30,802 nucleotides of DNA from a virus. Shown piece by piece: positions 5,903-12,638 of this stretch. The stretch lies in the IMG/VR virus record IMGVR_UViG_3300042731_004814, positions 1-30,802 of that record; one strand, 5' to 3'. Below the pieces are notes generated by a model. It was not told the DNA's origin and made no database searches. It saw only the letters and a program-made list of their open reading frames with translations. Position 1 is the stretch's first letter; each line of letters starts with the position of its first letter. The position numbers were made by a program, and so were the translations under genes.

Positions 5903-6913
5903 GTGAAAAGAGTATTACTATTTATAGGCTCAAGGGCTAATTTCGGCAGATTAAAAATGGTTATAGAAGAACTCTTGAAAAGAAATCACAAAGTAGATAT
6001 TGTGGTAGGTAGTTATAACTTGCCAGAATACCAAGAGCTTGTACAGTTGAAAGTAGACAATCTTCTGTATAATGACAAGGGTTACAACATGTCTACCTCC
6101 GTGTCAATAATAGCGGTTTCTTTAGCTTGTTACCTATCGACAAGGGAAGAGTTGTATGATATAGCAGTAGTGCATGGCGACCGATATGAAAATCTCGGAT
6201 TTGCCATAGCTTGTAGTTATAGTGGGATAATGTTACTTCATACAGAAGGTGGAGAGAATTCCGGTCAGATTGATGATAAGGTAAGAAATGCTATTAGTGC
6301 TCTTTCAGATGTTCATTGTGCTGCATCTCAATTAGCCTTTGAGGCTATAAATAGTAGTCTTAAGTTTTTTACAGGCTCACCAGCTATAGACTATGTTAAA
6401 TCATTAAATCTTTTTTCAAAAAAGCCAACTAAAGATTTTATATTAGCTTTATATAATCCTACTGACAATGAAGACCCAGAAGAATTCAGTAATGCTATAG
6501 AAGCTATATCAAAGATGGAGCAAGTAGTGTGGGTCAATCCTAATTTTGATCCTGGTCATAGAATAACTTCTAAAGTTCTTCATAAGTTAGATAGTGTTAA
6601 ATTTGTAAAAGGGCTTACACCTCCAGAGTATTATAAACTTTTATATAATTGTAGACTTTTGATAGGTAATACTTCATCAGGTATAAAAGAAGGTGCTTTT
6701 TTAGAAATACCATATTTATTAGTTGGAGATAGGCAAAAGGGAAGGGAAATAGGTTTTAATGTATTTAAAGTGAATAATGAGAGAAAAGAAATAATAAAAT
6801 TTGCTACAACTTTATTAAATGCTGATCCTTATGCAGTTTACACAGATGTTTTTGGTAAAGGTGATGCTTCAAAAAAGATAGCTGATATTATAGAAAGGGT
6901 GAGTCGAGTATGA
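5903..6913 (+). CDS. neuC: NeuC-like UDP-N-acetylglucosamine 2-epimerase
   Basis: This enzyme class converts UDP-GlcNAc, or a derivative, to ManNAc, the hexosamine used by NeuB. The protein has the GT-B epimerase pattern: GSRANFGRL near the N terminus, HGDRYE (91-96), HTEGGE followed by SGQIDD (113-125), GSPAIDY (about 158-164), and the UDP-binding GNTSSGIKEG (255-264) with a following GDRQKGR. I chose the GTG at 5903 because AGGTGG (5889-5894) sits nine bases upstream; in-frame GTG codons at 5891 and 5894 are alternatives. The 336-residue length is slightly short for the family. It overlaps the next gene by four bases. Hydrolysing (NeuC) and non-hydrolysing (WecB) types cannot be separated with certainty; the neighbours favour NeuC. 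Confidence 0.87.
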   Translation: MKRVLLFIGSRANFGRLKMVIEELLKRNHKVDIVVGSYNLPEYQELVQLKVDNLLYNDKGYNMSTSVSIIAVSLACYLSTREELYDIAVVHGDRYENLGFAIACSYSGIMLLHTEGGENSGQIDDKVRNAISALSDVHCAASQLAFEAINSSLKFFTGSPAIDYVKSLNLFSKKPTKDFILALYNPTDNEDPEEFSNAIEAISKMEQVVWVNPNFDPGHRITSKVLHKLDSVKFVKGLTPPEYYKLLYNCRLLIGNTSSGIKEGAFLEIPYLLVGDRQKGREIGFNVFKVNNERKEIIKFATTLLNADPYAVYTDVFGKGDASKKIADIIERVSRV

Positions 6914-7644
6914 GGATTAAACTTCTAGGTTTTGGCGAAGTAGGAAAAGCTATATATACATTATTTGTAGAAGAGCATGAAGTATTTATACAAGATCCAG
7001 CTTTAGGGTTAGAAGTTTCTGAATCTACTCATGATAAAGGATTAGATGTACTATTGGTTTGTATACCTTTTTCAGATAATTTCATGATAGAAGTACAAAA
7101 GGCAAGAGTAGGGATAGATAAAGTAGTAATTTTTTCCTCTGTTCCTATGGGTACTACAGCTCAAATAAAGAACGCTATACATATACCTATAGAAGGGAAG
7201 CATCCGAACCTTGAAAAGCATTTAAAAGACTGGGAAGTACTTGTGGGTATAGATAAGGACAATCCTTATATAGATATTTATAAAGAGCTTATATCTAGTG
7301 TGTTTACTATAAATGTGCTTACACCTACAGAAGTTTCAGAAGGTTGCAAGCTTTTATCCACATTACTTTATGGTATACAGATAGAGTATATGAGATATGC
7401 AGCTAAAGTATTGGGAGATAATTATGAATACTTTAACCTTTATAATGATGCTTACAATAAGTTGTATAAAAAAGTAAATGTACCAGTATCAAGGTCCTTA
7501 TTATCACCTCCAGAAGGACTTATAGGTGGGCATTGTGTTAGGCAGAATGCTGAGTATTTAAATTCTTTCTGGTCAGAAATAGTAAAAATGGGTTTAGGTA
7601 AAGAGTCTAAGGAAACTATAACTAAAGTTTTACAGGAGGGTTAG
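6910..7644 (+). CDS. Short NDP-sugar dehydrogenase-like protein
   Basis: The 244 residues resemble the first two domains of UDP-glucose/UDP-ManNAc 6-dehydrogenases. A Rossmann motif GFGEVG lies at residues 7-12. The helix SEGCKLL (143-149) holds the conserved catalytic lysine position (K147). GGHCV (206-210) matches the catalytic-cysteine motif GGHC (C209). The C-terminal UDP-sugar-binding domain of normal 400-450-residue enzymes is missing, so the substrate may not be a nucleotide sugar. It could oxidise a sugar precursor or the finished nonulosonate. ATGA overlap with neuC and a one-base gap to neuA make it part of the same translation unit. Confidence 0.7.
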   Translation: MRIKLLGFGEVGKAIYTLFVEEHEVFIQDPALGLEVSESTHDKGLDVLLVCIPFSDNFMIEVQKARVGIDKVVIFSSVPMGTTAQIKNAIHIPIEGKHPNLEKHLKDWEVLVGIDKDNPYIDIYKELISSVFTINVLTPTEVSEGCKLLSTLLYGIQIEYMRYAAKVLGDNYEYFNLYNDAYNKLYKKVNVPVSRSLLSPPEGLIGGHCVRQNAEYLNSFWSEIVKMGLGKESKETITKVLQEG

Positions 7645-7645
7645 C

Positions 7646-8365
7646 ATGTATTGGTGTCTTATTCCTTTTAGAAAGGGCTCGAAAAGAGTGCCTAACAAGA
7701 ATATAAAATTGTTTAATAATAAGCCTTTAGTCTGGTATACTGCTATGCAAGCACAAGAAGTATTCAAGGATAATAATATTATCCTTGCTACAGATTTAGA
7801 AGAGGGGCTAGTTTCATATTTTATACCTGAGGCTATTTGTGATAATTTTCTAACTCATATAAGAAGTAAAGTATCAGATGAGCAACCAGCAACAGAATAT
7901 ATCACAGAAGTAATAGAACATTTTCCGATGAGTTTAGAAGATGATATAATATTATTACAACCTACATGTCCTCTTCGTGAACCGGATGACATTGTAGACG
8001 CTTTAAGCATATATGAATTACATAAAGAAACTAATAAGACTTTAGTTTCAGTATGTGAGTTTGAAGATATGCATAGAGCTTATGTAGGAGTAGGAGATGA
8101 GGTTGGATCATTATTATTAAGATATGGTTTAAAACTTGAAGAGGAAAAAATATATATAAGGAACAGCAGTATTTATATCTTCAATGTTGGATACTTTATG
8201 GAAAATAGAAAAATATTTGATGATAAGGCGTCAGTGTATGTGATGCCAAAATTTAAAAGCATAGATATAAATACTACTTTAGATTTTAGGCTTGCTGAAT
8301 TTATATATCAAAGACCAAAAAAGAAATTAGGGGGTGAGTTTATCAAATGGAAACCATATTATTGA
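7646..8365 (+). CDS. neuA: NeuA-like CMP-nonulosonate cytidylyltransferase
   Basis: This 239-residue enzyme should activate a nonulosonic acid with CTP, giving the CMP-sugar donor for a transferase. The family signature is clear: PFRKGSKRVPNKNI (residues 7-20, the CTP-binding loop), LQPTCPLR (104-111), RNSSIYIFN (172-180) and SIDINTTLDF (205-214, the metal-binding D-x-D region). The length matches the catalytic domain of bacterial NeuA and has no extra domain. CMP-Kdo synthetase is a relative, but the gene neighbours favour a sialic-acid-type sugar. It follows AGGAGG one base after the previous stop, and its end overlaps the next small ORF by 19 bases. Confidence 0.9.
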   Translation: MYWCLIPFRKGSKRVPNKNIKLFNNKPLVWYTAMQAQEVFKDNNIILATDLEEGLVSYFIPEAICDNFLTHIRSKVSDEQPATEYITEVIEHFPMSLEDDIILLQPTCPLREPDDIVDALSIYELHKETNKTLVSVCEFEDMHRAYVGVGDEVGSLLLRYGLKLEEEKIYIRNSSIYIFNVGYFMENRKIFDDKASVYVMPKFKSIDINTTLDFRLAEFIYQRPKKKLGGEFIKWKPYY

Positions 8366-8529
8366 TACTACTACTTATGGTAAGCATAGCAAATTTAGTA
8401 CTTTTAATAATTAGTTATAAAAAAACAATAAAAAAATATCCTGTGATAAAGCAGGAAAAAGAATCACCATATGATTATGACAAATACAAGAGAGGAGAAT
8501 TATATTCGAAGAGGTCTGGGAAGGACTGA
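8347..8529 (+). CDS. Small single-pass membrane protein
   Basis: This 60-residue protein has an N-terminal hydrophobic helix (about residues 3-24) followed by a lysine/tyrosine-rich, cytoplasm-like tail (KKTIKKYP onward). A GGGGGTGAG ribosome binding site precedes the ATG, which lies inside the end of neuA. It closes the sugar cassette before the head genes. It could anchor cassette enzymes at the membrane or be a small phage membrane protein of unrelated role; I recognise no family. Confidence 0.6.
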   Translation: METILLILLLMVSIANLVLLIISYKKTIKKYPVIKQEKESPYDYDKYKRGELYSKRSGKD

Positions 8530-8533
8530 TTTT

Positions 8534-8725
8534 ATGTTCCTTAAATGCTGTAATTGTAGTAAGGTACTTCTAGACGACATCCTTGAAAGTGTTACAATAG
8601 ATTGTAGTACAAATATTAATAATTTTAAAGAAAGCACACCAAACACTGTACTTGAGATAAAGTGTAGGAGATGTGGTATGTATAATACTATATATCAAGG
8701 AGGTGTTGCTGATGTTAAAATATGA
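8534..8725 (+). CDS. Com-like zinc-finger protein
   Basis: Starting at the ATG at 8534 (GGAAGGA nine bases upstream, inside the previous gene's end), this 63-residue protein has CCNCSKVLL near the N terminus and KCRRCGMYN near residue 48. The spacing and strand pattern resemble Mu Com, a 62-residue zinc-finger RNA-binding activator of mom translation, except that the linker is longer. Com-like proteins occur widely in phages, mostly with unknown targets. An upstream in-frame ATG at 8471 would add 21 residues but lacks a good ribosome binding site. It overlaps the portal gene by 14 bases and may tune its translation or that of the cassette. The role is inferred from family resemblance only. 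Confidence 0.6.
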   Translation: MFLKCCNCSKVLLDDILESVTIDCSTNINNFKESTPNTVLEIKCRRCGMYNTIYQGGVADVKI

Positions 8726-10766
8726 TGCCCCTTCTGAAAATGCCGAGGGTTGGGCAAAATGGAGAGGGGATAAAGATAAGAAACGTTCAACTCTTATGAC
8801 CGAAGAAGAGATGCTCCAATCAAATTATTTCATTTCTACTCTTAATAATAATGTTGGGAGTATGCAAGACAAGTATGCCGAATGGGATGAAGTAGAGGAA
8901 TACTACGGAAATGACCAGGAAGAGCGAGAGAATAGTCCAAATTCGAAAATGAATGCTCTTGTTGCTTCTATAGAAGGTATGATTTGTCAAACAGTTGATA
9001 GGGAAATACAAGCTAGTTGTGCTGGTGTATCTGCGGAGGATAATAATTTTGCTACAGTAGCTAAAAATGGACTCAATTGGATTCTTAGAAATAATAAGAT
9101 GCGGAAAAAAATGAGTTCATATCTCAGGAAGATATATAAATTTGGTCATGGATGGCTTAAGGTAAGCTTTGACCATGACTATGCTGGTGGTTTTGGATTG
9201 TCCAAATTTGAAACTGTTCCTTTGAATAAACTATTTATAGATACAAAAATTAAAGATCCTTTAAGGATTAATGAAGCTGAATATATAGTTGAGACAGTTA
9301 ATCTCTCAAGAACATTTGCTATGGATGTTTATGGAGAGAAAAAGGCAAATGCTATTGATTATGGCTTTAACCAGTTTCGAGATAATGGTGTCTTTAGTGA
9401 AGCATATTCGATAGATGATGATGACTCTAATTGGACTCTTATAAGTTGGCTTTCTAAGTGCGGTGGTAAGTTAAGACTTAGAGAGATAACAGCTTGTGGG
9501 GTTTTGTTATATGACTCATTTAAACCAGGTAAAAGAAATATAGAGCAGGGAAGAAAGTTAATACCAAAGTCACTATATAAGTATGTTAATGACATTTACC
9601 CTTATTTTATAACCACAGAATATCAGCTAGAGGGGGACTTATATGGTTTTGGGGATGGAAGGTTATTAATACCTGTTCAAAAAGCTATAAATGAGATATA
9701 TGATAAAATCCGTATCCAAATGAGGCCAAATACAGCAGGTGTTGATACTTATTCAGGTATAGACCCAGACTGTATCAATGATAATAGCTTTGAGCCAATA
9801 CCTTATGATGGTGCAAGATTAGCAGGAAGGCCACCAATGTATGAATTTAAATGGGGTTCGGTTAATGCAGAAATGTTTGGACTTATAGAAGCTTTAAGAA
9901 CTGAGGCTCAGAGAGTTACAAGGTTTTCTGAACTTATGATGGGTCAGGCTAAAGCTGCTTCTACTGCTACTGAGGCTGCAATACAGCAAGAACAGGGTAG
10001 TAGTAGGATTAAGTATGAGAAGGGAAATGTTGAAGATACTTTAGCTGATGCATGTAAATATGCATTAGGGCTAATGATGGAGTTCTCTAAGACAGGAAAG
10101 TCTCTAAGGATAGAGCATCCAACAGGTGAGAAAGAATATTCCTGGGTTGACTTTAGAGAAATGGCAGAAGTACCAGTACAAATGCCGACTACACAAGACT
10201 ACCAGGACAGATATATAGAAGAAAATCCACAGGCTAAACCTCCTGAATTTATGAATGTAGAAGAAAATGGAAAACCTGTAACAAGGGATTTAGATTTAGA
10301 TATTTATATTTCTGTTGGAGCAGGATTACCAAGAAACCCTGCTTTTGTGTGGAGTATAGTAGAGAAGCTTTCACAGCTTGCAGTTATAGATACAGATGAA
10401 CAACCTCCAGCACCTAAACCAGCTATAAGTTGGAGTGAGTTGAGAGAATTCATGAGGAATACACTTGGTATTCCAATTAAAGATAATGAAGAGATGAAAA
10501 AGTTTGTGGAAGAGTATCGAAAGATACAAGCTATGAAGACCAAGCAAATGGCTGATAGGTCTAGACAAGCCGGAGGGCAGTCAGGTTTAGGAGGTCCACC
10601 GCCTATACCAGGAAATGAACAAGGAGGATTACCACCAGAAGGACCAGGAGGACCAGGAGGTAATCAGCCAATGGAACAGCCAGAGACTATGGGTGCTGTT
10701 CCAGGAGGACCAGAAGAAGGAGGATTTAATAACCCAGCAGGAGTAGGAGGTATTAGAAATGGCTAA
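8712..10766 (+). CDS. Portal protein (P22-like)
   Basis: This 684-residue protein should form the dodecameric DNA channel at the capsid vertex. The pattern is that of P22-type portals: an acidic N-terminal segment, a conserved body with KFGHGWLKVSFDHDYAGG and VPLNKLFIDT, and a helical stretch with MMGQAKAASTATEAA. The ATG at 8712 follows AAGGAGGTG (8697-8705); an earlier ATG at 8673 has no such site. The last 60 residues are a flexible glycine/proline tail with repeated GGPG and PPEG units. The encoding DNA is full of AGGAGG-like strings, the last of which serves as ribosome binding site for the next gene. The large size fits podoviral portals with a C-terminal barrel extension. Confidence 0.88.
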   Translation: MLKYDAPSENAEGWAKWRGDKDKKRSTLMTEEEMLQSNYFISTLNNNVGSMQDKYAEWDEVEEYYGNDQEERENSPNSKMNALVASIEGMICQTVDREIQASCAGVSAEDNNFATVAKNGLNWILRNNKMRKKMSSYLRKIYKFGHGWLKVSFDHDYAGGFGLSKFETVPLNKLFIDTKIKDPLRINEAEYIVETVNLSRTFAMDVYGEKKANAIDYGFNQFRDNGVFSEAYSIDDDDSNWTLISWLSKCGGKLRLREITACGVLLYDSFKPGKRNIEQGRKLIPKSLYKYVNDIYPYFITTEYQLEGDLYGFGDGRLLIPVQKAINEIYDKIRIQMRPNTAGVDTYSGIDPDCINDNSFEPIPYDGARLAGRPPMYEFKWGSVNAEMFGLIEALRTEAQRVTRFSELMMGQAKAASTATEAAIQQEQGSSRIKYEKGNVEDTLADACKYALGLMMEFSKTGKSLRIEHPTGEKEYSWVDFREMAEVPVQMPTTQDYQDRYIEENPQAKPPEFMNVEENGKPVTRDLDLDIYISVGAGLPRNPAFVWSIVEKLSQLAVIDTDEQPPAPKPAISWSELREFMRNTLGIPIKDNEEMKKFVEEYRKIQAMKTKQMADRSRQAGGQSGLGGPPPIPGNEQGGLPPEGPGGPGGNQPMEQPETMGAVPGGPEEGGFNNPAGVGGIRNG

Positions 10767-10953
10767 ATTCGAACCAAAATACTCTCTTAGCAGATATATT
10801 CATGAAGGGAGAGATAAATCTGCTGAGACAGTTTTAGATGAAATATTCAAACTTTGTCTTGAGTTTCATAAGTTTTATGCTGCTGGTAATCATGATGAAG
10901 CCATGCACACTTTTGAATTAATAAAATCAAAACTGTTTGAAGAGGGTGATTAG
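10759..10953 (+). CDS. Small helical hypothetical protein
   Basis: A 64-residue protein that starts inside the end of the portal gene (8-base overlap) with an AGGAGG just upstream. It is mostly alpha-helical and charged, without cysteines or membrane segments. I recognise no family. Its place between portal and scaffold suggests a minor head-assembly role, which is inference. Confidence 0.6.
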   Translation: MAKFEPKYSLSRYIHEGRDKSAETVLDEIFKLCLEFHKFYAAGNHDEAMHTFELIKSKLFEEGD

Positions 10954-10954
10954 T

Positions 10955-11338
10955 GTGGACACCCAAAAGAATCAATTATTAATATGTAATTTTCAGAATA
11001 ATAAGCACCTTAAAAAAGTGCTTACAGATGAGCAGATAGTTAATATGACTATAATAGAAGACAGATTCCCTTTATCTAAGCTGCCAGTATGTAACCACTG
11101 CGAGAGTTTAGGTCTCTGGGATAAGGACTCTATAACAGGGAAACCGGTTGGATATTGTAAAAAATGTGGGACAATTTCTACTAAGCCTGTAACTTACAGT
11201 ACATATCTAGCGAGAGGGTATGATATTGATAAGACTGGAGATAATTTCAGGAGGATGGCTTTAGTAGAAAAGAAAGCTGATGCTTATAGAAGGGCGGTAT
11301 ATCTGCCTGACTTCAATAGATTAGATGGAGGTGCATAA
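10955..11338 (+). CDS. Zinc-ribbon protein of unknown function
   Basis: I place the start at GTG 10955, one base past the previous stop, with GAGGGTGA just upstream; a TTG at 10937 is a weaker alternative. The 127-residue product carries a CNHC...CKKC zinc ribbon (roughly residues 46-72), with a loop rich in glycine and acidic residues between the pairs. The C-terminal part is basic and probably helical. Zinc ribbons of this kind often bind nucleic acid. The stop overlaps the next ATG (TAATG). Confidence 0.6.
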   Translation: MDTQKNQLLICNFQNNKHLKKVLTDEQIVNMTIIEDRFPLSKLPVCNHCESLGLWDKDSITGKPVGYCKKCGTISTKPVTYSTYLARGYDIDKTGDNFRRMALVEKKADAYRRAVYLPDFNRLDGGA

Positions 11339-11910
11339 TGATTTCAAAGAGTGAATTTTTAAGAAAAATTTTAGAAAAAGAAGAAATATTTAGACCTAGT
11401 GATGCTGCTATAAAAGAACAGTTTAGAAGATATAACAAACCATTAGAGTATGAAGAAGAGATGACTGAGTTTAACCAAGCTGATGCTTTAAGGTATTTAA
11501 ATACTAAAGATATTGCCTATACTAAAGAAGAATTACCTCACAATATGAGTATAAGTCATATGTCTTCTGGTATGTCTACTAGTGCTAAGATATGTAATAA
11601 TCCTATTATAATGAATAGTACTAGTGCTAAGATGTGTAATAATCCTACTACAGATTATCCATTTTCATTTATCGAAGAAGAGCAACTTACAGAAGATGAG
11701 GTTATATGGGATGAAAGTATTTTTGTACAATGCTGGGTATGTAAGGATAAAGATATGAGGGTTAATATATCTACTAACAAACTTGAGTGTAAGTGCGGAT
11801 TCTATATAGACAGAGAGGAGTATGAGAAACTACTTAGTGATAATTATGTAGAGATAAAGGAGGAGCTTAGTGCTAGGGCTTTAGCATTCAAAACACTTGG
11901 GAGGGGGTGA
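11338..11910 (+). CDS. Unknown protein with tandem repeat and CxxC/CxC knuckle
   Basis: This 190-residue protein has an acidic, helical N-terminal half and a C-terminal CWVC...CKCG knuckle that probably binds zinc. Between them lie two copies of a 14-residue unit (TSAKxCNNPxx...), reflected in a 28-base DNA repeat at 11578-11605 and 11620-11647 that differs at one base. The near-identity of the copies points to a recent duplication. No known family is recognised. The gene is coupled to its neighbours on both sides. Confidence 0.6.
   Translation: MISKSEFLRKILEKEEIFRPSDAAIKEQFRRYNKPLEYEEEMTEFNQADALRYLNTKDIAYTKEELPHNMSISHMSSGMSTSAKICNNPIIMNSTSAKMCNNPTTDYPFSFIEEEQLTEDEVIWDESIFVQCWVCKDKDMRVNISTNKLECKCGFYIDREEYEKLLSDNYVEIKEELSARALAFKTLGRG
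11578..11647 (+). repeat. Two-copy in-frame direct repeat (42-base period)
   Basis: ACTAGTGCTAAGAT begins both copies; each is 28 bases long, they start 42 bases apart and differ by a single A/G. The period is a multiple of three, so the reading frame is kept and 14 residues are duplicated, including one cysteine. Confidence 0.85.
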
Positions 11911-11915
11911 ATGCT

Positions 11916-12137
11916 ATGCCATTAAAAAGGGGTAAAATGAATATAGGCCGGAACATCAGAGAGATGAAAAAGGCCGGGTATCCTAAGAGAAGGGCAGTAG
12001 CAGCAAGTCTTAATAAAGCTTATGGCCCTAAAAAGGAAGGTGAAAAACCAAAGCCAATATTGATACAAAAAAATAGAAGTACTACAACTATGAAAAGACC
12101 TAGTAGAATTAGAAGAAGAAGGAGGTCAATGCTATGA
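11916..12137 (+). CDS. Small basic phage protein (DUF6496-like)
   Basis: The first 40 residues (MPLKRGKMNIGRNIREMKKA, then GYPKRRAVAASLNKAYG) resemble a widespread small phage protein with the pattern PLKKGKS...IRELRKAGYPQKQAVAIAL. The C terminus is arginine-rich (RPSRIRRRRR). The ATG at 11916 fits GAGGGGGTG seven bases upstream; GTG at 11907 is possible but overlaps that site. It probably binds DNA or the head interior because of its charge; the family has no established role known to me. It overlaps the next gene by ATGA. Confidence 0.65.
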   Translation: MPLKRGKMNIGRNIREMKKAGYPKRRAVAASLNKAYGPKKEGEKPKPILIQKNRSTTTMKRPSRIRRRRRSML

Positions 12138-12541
12138 CTGAGGAAGATTTTAAAAAAATCACAGGTCAGACAGAGCAAACTAGAGACAAATATTCAAAAA
12201 ATACAGGCTTAAAACTTATTGATAATAGAGTAGAATCAATAAATAAGTATCCTTACAGAACAACTAAACTTGAGCCACCACCTTTACCACCTATAACTTT
12301 TGGTTTTACAGACAGGTATTTTGGTGGTCAAGTCAATAAGATAGCAAAGATACGGAATTCTCCTTGGCATATTCTAGCTGATAAAAATGATAATACACTT
12401 GCTTTATATATTCCTAAAAGATACATTTCAGAATTAACTCATCCGGAACTAAAATCAATTTGTACAAGATTCAAAATCAAATATGAACCTAAAGCTACAA
12501 AAGCTGAATTAGTAGAAATATTAGAAGCTAAATTTAGTTGA
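12134..12541 (+). CDS. Unknown protein with C-terminal SAP/HeH-like motif
   Basis: This 135-residue protein has a polar N terminus, a proline-rich centre (EPPPLPP) and a C-terminal helix-extension-helix pattern (LKSICTRFKIKYEP followed by KATKAELVEILEAKF) like the SAP/HeH nucleic-acid-binding motif found at the ends of many phage head proteins. It is the last gene before the scaffold, from which it is separated by a folded RNA element. Confidence 0.6.
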   Translation: MTEEDFKKITGQTEQTRDKYSKNTGLKLIDNRVESINKYPYRTTKLEPPPLPPITFGFTDRYFGGQVNKIAKIRNSPWHILADKNDNTLALYIPKRYISELTHPELKSICTRFKIKYEPKATKAELVEILEAKFS

Positions 12542-12557
12542 CATAACAACATATAAG

Positions 12558-12614
12558 GGAGTATACTAAGTGTAGAAACACTTTTCGCCCTTTTTTCTAA
12601 AAGGGTTTTACTCC
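12558..12614 (+). promoter_or_regulatory. Three-way-junction RNA element upstream of the scaffold gene
   Basis: The outer stem GGAGTA (12558-12563) pairs with TACTCC (12609-12614). Inside are two perfect hairpins: AAGTGT (12568-12573) with ACACTT (12578-12583) around loop AGAA, and CCCTTTT (12588-12594) with AAAAGGG (12599-12605) around loop TTCT. The two loops are exact complements, so they could kiss. The element ends about 10 bases before the AGGGAGG ribosome binding site of the scaffold gene. It may be a processing site, a stabilising element or a translational control element; only four T follow, so terminator activity would be weak. Confidence 0.55.
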
Positions 12615-12638
12615 TAAATCCATAGGGAGGTCAATTTT

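Noticed and set aside
8471-8533. Longer N terminus for the Com-like gene
   Set aside because: The upstream ATG lacks a ribosome binding site and the extra 21 residues overlap another gene; ATG 8534 gives the length usual for Com-like proteins.
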